Assembly (NCBI RefSeq): GCF_002266465.3
Contig: NZ_CP029427.2
Coordinates: forward strand, 6,636,501 to 6,700,500
Origin: Bradyrhizobium symbiodeficiens
GTDB taxonomy: Bacteria > Pseudomonadota > Alphaproteobacteria > Rhizobiales > Xanthobacteraceae
Direction: 5' to 3'
DNA length: 64,000 nt
The notes under the pieces are model-generated. The model ran no database searches. It saw only the letters and a program-made list of their open reading frames with translations, and was not told the DNA's origin. A program made the position numbers and the translations under genes. Shown piece after piece: positions 59,044-64,000 of the stretch. Within the stretch, counting starts at the first letter, position 1, and the number at the start of each line of letters is the position of its first letter.

Positions 59044-59607
59044 GTGTCGAAATCAGCCTCCCGCGCCCGCCTGTTCGAAATCATCCGCCGGCGCTCATTC
59101 GGCCGCGGCGAGGTGACGCTCGCGTCGGGCCGCAAGAGCGATTTCTACTTCAACCTCAAGCCGACCATGCTCGACCCGGAGGGGGCGACCCTGCTCGCCG
59201 AGCTGACCTATGAGGCGCTGAAGGACGACAATCTCGATTTCATCGGCGGCCTCGAGATGGGCGCGGTGCCGCTCGCCGGCGCGCTGGCGCAGATCTCCTG
59301 GATCAAGGGCCACCCGATCGCGGCGTTCTTCGTGCGCAAGAAGCCGAAGGAGCACGGCGCCAAGCTCGCGATTGAAGGCCTTCCCAGAGGCGAAACGCTG
59401 GAGGGCAAGCGGGTCGTGATCGTCGAGGACGTCACCACCACTGGCGGCTCGGCGATGAAGGCGGTGGAATCGGTGCGCGAGACCGGCGCCGAGGTGGTGC
59501 TGGTGCTGACCATGGTCGACCGCGAAGAAGGCGCCACCGACACGTTCGGCGCGGCCGGCCTGCCGTTCCGCTCGCTGTACAAGGCGTCGGAATTCCTGAA
59601 GGCGTGA
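59044..59607 (+). CDS. pyrE: Orotate phosphoribosyltransferase
   Basis: A 187-residue pyrimidine-synthesis enzyme that joins orotate to PRPP. The catalytic flexible loop (FVRKKPKEHGAKLAIEG) and the PRPP motif VVIVEDVTTTGGSAMKAVE are present. The start is GTG at 59044 with GAGGG 6 bases ahead. It begins MSKSASRARLFEIIRRRSFGRGEVTLASG, so the N-terminal part is complete. Confidence 0.97.
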   Translation: MSKSASRARLFEIIRRRSFGRGEVTLASGRKSDFYFNLKPTMLDPEGATLLAELTYEALKDDNLDFIGGLEMGAVPLAGALAQISWIKGHPIAAFFVRKKPKEHGAKLAIEGLPRGETLEGKRVVIVEDVTTTGGSAMKAVESVRETGAEVVLVLTMVDREEGATDTFGAAGLPFRSLYKASEFLKA

Positions 59608-59628
59608 CGCGGGAAATCTTTCTCTGCC

Positions 59629-59711
59629 GTCATGCCCGGGCTTGACCCGGGCATCCTCGTCTTTGCCGCACGAAAGATCGTAGATGGCCGGGACAAGCCC
59701 GGCCATGACGA
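59629..59711. repeat. Intergenic palindromic repeat (CATGCCCGGG...CCCGGCCATG family, copy 4)
   Basis: GTCATGCCCGGGCTTGACCC with GGGCATCC form the left hairpin, and GATGGCCGGGACAAGCCC with GGCCATGACGAG the right, around a TCGTCTTTGCCGCACGAAAG centre. It follows pyrE directly. Confidence 0.9.
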
Positions 59712-59824
59712 GCTCGGTGATTCAGCCCCTCAACCGCTCATTTACCATCCCGCTCTATGGTGAATCATGTGCTGAGATCCCCAAGGGGTCTCGGCCGGTC
59801 CCGTAGCGTCGGGTGGAGTGAGCG

Positions 59825-60643
59825 TTGCGTACAGTCCTGTCCCATGCGCGCCGGCGGCGACGCGCGATGCTTGTAGCCGCCACCCTTGCAGCACCGCTGC
59901 TGGCGGCGCCGGCCCCGGTTTCGGCCGAAGGCCTGTTCGACTTCTTCTTCGGCGGGATGCAGCAGCAGCAACGGCCGCAGCGCGAGGTGCCGCAGCAGGC
60001 GAGTTCCTACGCCGATCCCTTCGCCGGGCAGCAGAATGCCGCCACGCCGCAATATGTGCCGCCGACCCGCGCGGCGGCGGCCGGCGGCTCCGGCCCGGCC
60101 TTCTGCGTGCGCAGCTGCGACGGCAAATATTTTCCGCTGATGCGCGGCCTCGCCTCGGCGGCGCAGATGTGTCAGGCGTTCTGTCCTGCGAGCGCGACCA
60201 AGGTCTATTTCGGCTCCTCGATCGACGGTGCGGCGTCGCAAACCGGCGAGCGTTACGCCGACAGCGAGAACGCCTTCGCCTACCGCAAGGCATTGCGTTC
60301 GGACTGCACCTGCAACGGCCGCGAGCCGGCCGGCCTTGCCCCGGTCGATCTCGCGCTGGACTCCTCGCTGAAGGCCGGCGACGTGATTGCGACCAGCGAC
60401 GGGCTCGTCGCCTATACCGGCATCCGCGTCGGCAACGACCAGGCCGCGGACTTCACCCCGGTTGCGTCCTATCCCGGCCTTACCGCCCAGGTCCGCGCCC
60501 GCCTCGGCGAGATGAAGGTGGCCCCGGTGCGGGCAGAGACGGTGTCGGCAGATGCGCCCGCCGCGGAGATCGTGCGTGAGACGCTACCCAATGTGACGGT
60601 GCCGAAGACGGCAAAGCCGGCGAAGCGGGCGGGGCTGGATTGA
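59825..60643 (+). CDS. DUF2865 domain secreted protein
   Basis: A 272-residue exported protein. A basic N-terminus and signal (MRTVLSHARRRRRAMLVAAT to VSAEG) lead to a Gln-rich stretch (GGMQQQQRPQRE) and the DUF2865 domain: FCVRSCDGKYFPLMRG, CQAFCPASATKVYFGSSID, RYADSENAFAYRKAL and DCTCNG. Its six cysteines suggest disulfides. The start is probably TTG at 59825 (GGAG 6 bases ahead); an ATG at codon 15 would cut off the basic part of the signal. The function is unknown. Confidence 0.85.
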   Translation: MRTVLSHARRRRRAMLVAATLAAPLLAAPAPVSAEGLFDFFFGGMQQQQRPQREVPQQASSYADPFAGQQNAATPQYVPPTRAAAAGGSGPAFCVRSCDGKYFPLMRGLASAAQMCQAFCPASATKVYFGSSIDGAASQTGERYADSENAFAYRKALRSDCTCNGREPAGLAPVDLALDSSLKAGDVIATSDGLVAYTGIRVGNDQAADFTPVASYPGLTAQVRARLGEMKVAPVRAETVSADAPAAEIVRETLPNVTVPKTAKPAKRAGLD

Positions 60644-60650
60644 CTCACTC

Positions 60651-60778
60651 TCGTGTCCCGGACGCGACGCAGAGCCGGGACACAGAACGCCGCGAGCCTG
60701 GGCCCCGGTTCAGCAGCGCACCACACCCGACGATGCTTCGCATCGCTCGGGAGTGCTGCACTGCGCCCGGGGCATGAG
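60651..60778. repeat. Intergenic repeat with CCCCGG arms (copy 2, reverse orientation)
   Basis: CGTGTCCCGGACGCGACGCAGAGCCGGGAC, then CTGGGCCCCGG, CAGCAGCGCACCAC and GATGCTTCGCATC correspond in reverse order to the parts of the element after polA. It separates the convergent DUF2865 and small hypothetical genes. Confidence 0.7.
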
Positions 60779-60779
60779 A

Positions 60780-61211
60780 CTATCGTCCGATAATCACCCC
60801 GATCACGTTCGGCGCCGCCAGATATTTCTCCTCGATCGCCGCGCGTGCGGCGGCGCGGTTGTCCGGGGTCAGCAAGCCGCGCTTCTCGGCCAGGATCATC
60901 CAGCAGAAGCCCCACCAGTCCGTCAGCATGCCGGCTTCGTCAACGAGGTCATAGCCCTGCTCGGCCGCGAAGATGCGCGCATGGGCTTCGTCCAACGTGT
61001 CCAGGAACAGATGATCCTCGGTCGAGAAAAGATCGTCGCTGACGTCGTCGATGGTGTAGCCCCAGATCGACTGGCAGACCGCATTGAACTCGCGGTCGAA
61101 CTGGTCGTCGTCGATCCTCTGGCGCCGCGCCGCCTGATGCAACCGCGACAGCGAGCGCGCGAAATCGGCGATCCGGGTGAGGGCAAATTGATCGAAGGCG
61201 ATGGTGGACAT
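60780..61211 (-). CDS. Conserved-looking hypothetical protein, acidic
   Basis: A 143-residue soluble protein starting MSTIAFDQFALTRIADFARSLSRLHQAARR at ATG 61211, with GAGGA 4 bases ahead. It is mostly helical and acidic in the middle (DDDQFDREFNAV, YTIDDVSDDLFSTEDHLFLDTLDEA), ending with a hydrophobic NVIGVIIGR. No membrane segment, signal or catalytic motif is seen. I do not recognise the family. Codon use and the ribosome site support a real gene. Confidence 0.7.
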   Translation of the reverse strand: MSTIAFDQFALTRIADFARSLSRLHQAARRQRIDDDQFDREFNAVCQSIWGYTIDDVSDDLFSTEDHLFLDTLDEAHARIFAAEQGYDLVDEAGMLTDWWGFCWMILAEKRGLLTPDNRAAARAAIEEKYLAAPNVIGVIIGR

Positions 61212-61329
61212 GTAGTCCTCGCAAAGTCTGACAGACGCTAGATATTGTGCCGGCAACGCACCGAATCACAATGATATATCAAAGACTTGCTAAAGTGTTC
61301 TTAATTTGTTCCGAGGCGGCGCCGAAATC

Positions 61330-62040
61330 TCAGGAACAGCGCGAGGCCGCGATCGCATGGACGCGGCGGTCGCCGAGCAGATGGGCGACGAAGCCGTTGG
61401 CTGGAAAGATCTTCGCAAATGCGACGTCGCGGATGCTGAGGCCGCCGGCATAAGCGCCGAACGCCGGCATCACCGCGCGCATCCCGTCGGAGGCGAAGCA
61501 GCGGCGCTCCATCGAGCGGCCACGCGCGGAGACGCGCGCCTTGGGATGGAGATGGCCGGCGATCTCACCGCGCGCACCGGTCGGCTCGTGACGGAAAGTG
61601 ATCGGGCCGATCGCGACTTCGTCGGCGACAGTGCCGCCGAGATCGCTCGGCAGCATCGGATCGTGATTGCCCGAGATCCAGATCCAGTCGCGGCCGGTCT
61701 GGAGCGCTGCGACCGCATCGCGATTTTCCGGCGACAGCCGCTCATGTGCGGTGCGGTCGTGAAAGCTGTCGCCGAGTGCGATGACGGTGCGCGGATCATG
61801 GCGAGAGATGACAGCAGCGAGACGGCTCAGCGTTGCCAGCGTATCGTAAGGCGGCAAGAGCACGCCGCGGGCGGCGAAGCTCGAGCCTTTTTCCAGATGC
61901 AGGTCGGAGACGACGAGCAGGCGCTGCTCTTCCCAGAACAGCGCGCCGGAGAGATCGGCGGCAAAAGTCACGTCGCTGATGGCAACTGTGGACACGCGCA
62001 TGTCGTCGATATCCTCCGAAACCTGCGCGCCAATCGTCAC
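61330..62040 (-). CDS. pdeM: Ligase-associated DNA damage response endonuclease PdeM
   Basis: A 236-residue calcineurin-like metallophosphoesterase. Metal-binding motifs are VVSDLHLEKGSSFA, ALGDSFHD, SGNHDPM and IAGHLHPKA, in the usual order. The SDLHLEKG.SFA..G form is specific to the PdeM group, which occurs with an Lhr-type helicase, an exonuclease and an ATP-dependent DNA ligase. It begins 3 bp after the helicase stop (GTG at 62040; an ATG at 62001 is an alternative), so the two are one operon. Confidence 0.92.
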   Translation of the reverse strand: MTIGAQVSEDIDDMRVSTVAISDVTFAADLSGALFWEEQRLLVVSDLHLEKGSSFAARGVLLPPYDTLATLSRLAAVISRHDPRTVIALGDSFHDRTAHERLSPENRDAVAALQTGRDWIWISGNHDPMLPSDLGGTVADEVAIGPITFRHEPTGARGEIAGHLHPKARVSARGRSMERRCFASDGMRAVMPAFGAYAGGLSIRDVAFAKIFPANGFVAHLLGDRRVHAIAASRCS

Positions 62041-62043
62041 GTC

Positions 62044-64000
62044 TTACCCGCTTCTATCCATCGCCTCTTTGACGAGCTCATCGGCGGCTTCCGCCAAAAG
62101 CTCGTCTGCAGCTTCGCCATAAACTGACTCGCGACCGATTTCCAGCATCACGGGCACGGCCAGCGGGGAGACGCGGTCGAGTTCCCGGTGCGTGATCCGG
62201 CCGTGGATGCGCACCAGCATGTCGCTGAGACGGCGCAAATCGAGCAGGCCGGTGGCGGCATCGGCGCGCGCGGCGCGCAACAGGACGTGATCGGCCTGAT
62301 GCTTGCGCAGCACGTCGTAGACGAGATCGGTCGAGAACAACACCTGACGACGGCTCTTCTCCTCGCCGGTATGCCGGCGTGTGATCAGGCCGGAGATGAT
62401 CGCGCAGTTGCGGAAGGTGCGCTTCATCAGGGCGGATTCGGCGAGCCAGGCTTCCAAATCGTCGCCGAGCATATCAGGATCGAACAGCGCGTTGAGATCG
62501 ATCCGGCCATCACGGATCATGAAGGAGAGATCGCCGAGCGCCCAGATCGCCACCGCATATTCATTGGCGACGAAGCCGAGCGGCCGAGCGCGGGCGCGCT
62601 CCAGCCGGCGCGTCAGCAGCATGCCGAGGGTCTGATGCGCGAGACGTCCCTCGAAGGGATAGCAGACGATGTAGTGCTTGTTGGCGCGCGGAAAGCTTTC
62701 GACCAGGAGTTCGCGCACCGCCGGCACGCTGCTGACGTCCTTCTGCAGCGACAGCCAATCGCGCACCTGCTCCGGCAAGCCACGCCATGCGCGCGCGTCA
62801 TCGAGCAGCCGGCGCACGCGTTCGGCGAGATAGGTCGAGAGCGGGAATTTTCCGCCCATATAGGACGGCACTTTCGGGTCCTTGTCATGCGCGCGCGAGA
62901 CATAGACCTGATCCTCGACCAGGGTCTCATAGCGCACCACCTCGCCTGAAAACACGAAGGTATCGCCGGGCGAGAGGCCCTCGATGAAGGCCTCTTCGAT
63001 CTCGCCGAGCAACCGGCCGCCCCGCGCGATCACGCCTGTAGAGCCGCCTGCCTTTCCTTGGCCACCGCCGCGCGAGCGAACCAGCCGCACCTTCAGCATG
63101 TCGTCCTCGACGATGGTGCCGACATTCATCCGGTAGCTCTGCCGCACCTTGGGATTGGCGACGCGCCAGCGACCCTCCTTGTCCTGCTTGATGCGGGCAA
63201 AGCGCTCATAGGTCTTCAGCGCGTAGCCGCCGGAGGCGACGAAATCGACGACGTCGTCGAAATCCGGCCGCGACAAGTCTGCGTAAGGCGCGGCGGTGCG
63301 CACTTCGGCATAGAGTTCATCAGAGAGGAACGGCTCGCCGCAGGCGCAACCGAGCACGTGCTGCGCCAGCACGTCGAGGCCACCTTTGCGCAAGGGCGGC
63401 GTGTCCTGCGCGTTCTCGGCGATGGCATCGATGGCGACGCGGCACTCCAGCACCTCGAAACGGTTGGCCGGCACCAGCACCGCGCGCGAGGCCTCGTCGA
63501 GGCGGTGGTTGGCGCGGCCGATCCGCTGCATCAGGCGCGAGGAGCCCTTGGGCGCGCCGATATTGACGACGAGATCGACGTCGCCCCAGTCGACGCCGAG
63601 ATCGAGCGAGGAGGTGCAGACCACGCCGCGCAGGCGTCCCGCCGACATGGCGTCCTCGACCTTGCGGCGCTGGGCGACGTCGAGCGAGCCGTGATGCAGC
63701 GCAATCGCAAGGCCGTCGTCGTTCATGCTCCAGAGATTCTGGAACAGCATCTCGGCCTGGCTGCGCGTGTTGACGAAGACCAGCGTGGTCTTGTTCGCCT
63801 TGATCAGCTCGTAAATCTCGGGGAGCGCGTGGCGCGCGCTGTGGCCGGCCCAGGGCAGGCGCTCGCGCGTGTCGAGCATCTCGACCTCGGGCGGCGCCGC
63901 GCCGCCGGCGATGACGATGTCGGCAGCAGCCTCCTTGCCGTCGGGCTGCGGCACCAGGAAGCGCGCGAGCTGATCCGGCTCGGCCACCGTCGCCGACAGG
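62044..64000 (-). CDS. Ligase-associated DEXH-box helicase (Lhr family), N-terminal part outside window
   Basis: The C-terminal 651 residues of a large helicase. The window edge falls at motif III (LSATVAEPDQL), so Walker A and B lie beyond. Seen here are motif IV (TTLVFVNTRSQAEM), motif V (VVCTSSLDLGVDWGDVDLVVNIGAPKG), motif VI (RLMQRIGRANHRLDEASRAVLV) and the long Lhr-type C-terminal winged-helix and beta-sheet domains. It is upstream of pdeM in the same operon; a DNA ligase and exonuclease gene would be expected further right. Confidence 0.93.
   Translation of the reverse strand, partial: LSATVAEPDQLARFLVPQPDGKEAAADIVIAGGAAPPEVEMLDTRERLPWAGHSARHALPEIYELIKANKTTLVFVNTRSQAEMLFQNLWSMNDDGLAIALHHGSLDVAQRRKVEDAMSAGRLRGVVCTSSLDLGVDWGDVDLVVNIGAPKGSSRLMQRIGRANHRLDEASRAVLVPANRFEVLECRVAIDAIAENAQDTPPLRKGGLDVLAQHVLGCACGEPFLSDELYAEVRTAAPYADLSRPDFDDVVDFVASGGYALKTYERFARIKQDKEGRWRVANPKVRQSYRMNVGTIVEDDMLKVRLVRSRGGGQGKAGGSTGVIARGGRLLGEIEEAFIEGLSPGDTFVFSGEVVRYETLVEDQVYVSRAHDKDPKVPSYMGGKFPLSTYLAERVRRLLDDARAWRGLPEQVRDWLSLQKDVSSVPAVRELLVESFPRANKHYIVCYPFEGRLAHQTLGMLLTRRLERARARPLGFVANEYAVAIWALGDLSFMIRDGRIDLNALFDPDMLGDDLEAWLAESALMKRTFRNCAIISGLITRRHTGEEKSRRQVLFSTDLVYDVLRKHQADHVLLRAARADAATGLLDLRRLSDMLVRIHGRITHRELDRVSPLAVPVMLEIGRESVYGEAADELLAEAADELVKEAMDRSG

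Overview
The window looks like a chromosomal segment of a high-GC alphaproteobacterium of the Bradyrhizobium/Nitrobacteraceae group. The basis is the family-level gene content and order (rpmH-rnpA-yidC-engB-argB, dapD-dapE, truA-fmt-def, recR-ybaB-dnaX next to the SRP RNA), secreted families such as BA14K, DUF1036 and DUF2865, and abundant intergenic palindromic repeats of a kind familiar from that genus. Species assignment cannot be made without a search. No transposase, integrase, prophage or CRISPR array is visible.

1-8.8 kb reads as an accessory block. A two-component pair (kinase and OmpR-type regulator) is divergent from a dsbD / DsbA-like thiol relay and an L,D-transpeptidase lipoprotein. 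The sequence CTTAAG-N5-CTTAAG occurs exactly twice here, once in the regulator/dsbD divergent gap and once before the transpeptidase gene, which suggests one small envelope-redox regulon. Next come DUF302, a YgaP-like membrane protein and two YeeE/YedE sulfur-transport half-proteins. These are followed by a 387-bp, about 98.5 percent identical, truncated second copy of the transpeptidase gene, so the sulfur block is bracketed by direct repeats.

8.8-16 kb holds an alcohol dehydrogenase / methyltransferase pair, secreted proteins, a PhyH oxygenase, queD, tRNA-Arg(ACG) and an orphan histidine kinase. 16-35 kb is core: ribosomal protein L34, RNase P protein, the YidC insertase, EngB, ArgB, lysine/peptidoglycan-precursor genes (dapD, dapE), TruA, Fmt, Def, RmuC, RecR, YbaB, DnaX and the SRP RNA. 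Within it lie a GIY-YIG nuclease gene with an in-frame stop and an AmpG-like permease gene with a frameshift. 35-42 kb carries a polar amino-acid ABC transporter operon with an SDR and an enolase-superfamily enzyme, then HIT, NudC, a PfkB kinase and an Lrp/AsnC regulator.

43-46.5 kb holds a second two-component pair, divergent from two small secreted proteins and a fatty-acid hydroxylase/sterol desaturase family gene, with a 10-bp-phased TGTTACA direct repeat between them. 46.5-64 kb holds phosphomannomutase, a membrane aspartic protease, HrpB helicase, UDP-glucose dehydrogenase, an acyltransferase, polA (frameshifted as given and with a degenerate proofreading domain), a LysE exporter, GST, pyrE, DUF2865, and the pdeM/Lhr-type helicase module that runs off the right edge.

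Starts were moved from the longest open frame wherever a Shine-Dalgarno sequence, signal peptide or family start argued for it. Family names come from recognising motifs by eye; no database search was run.
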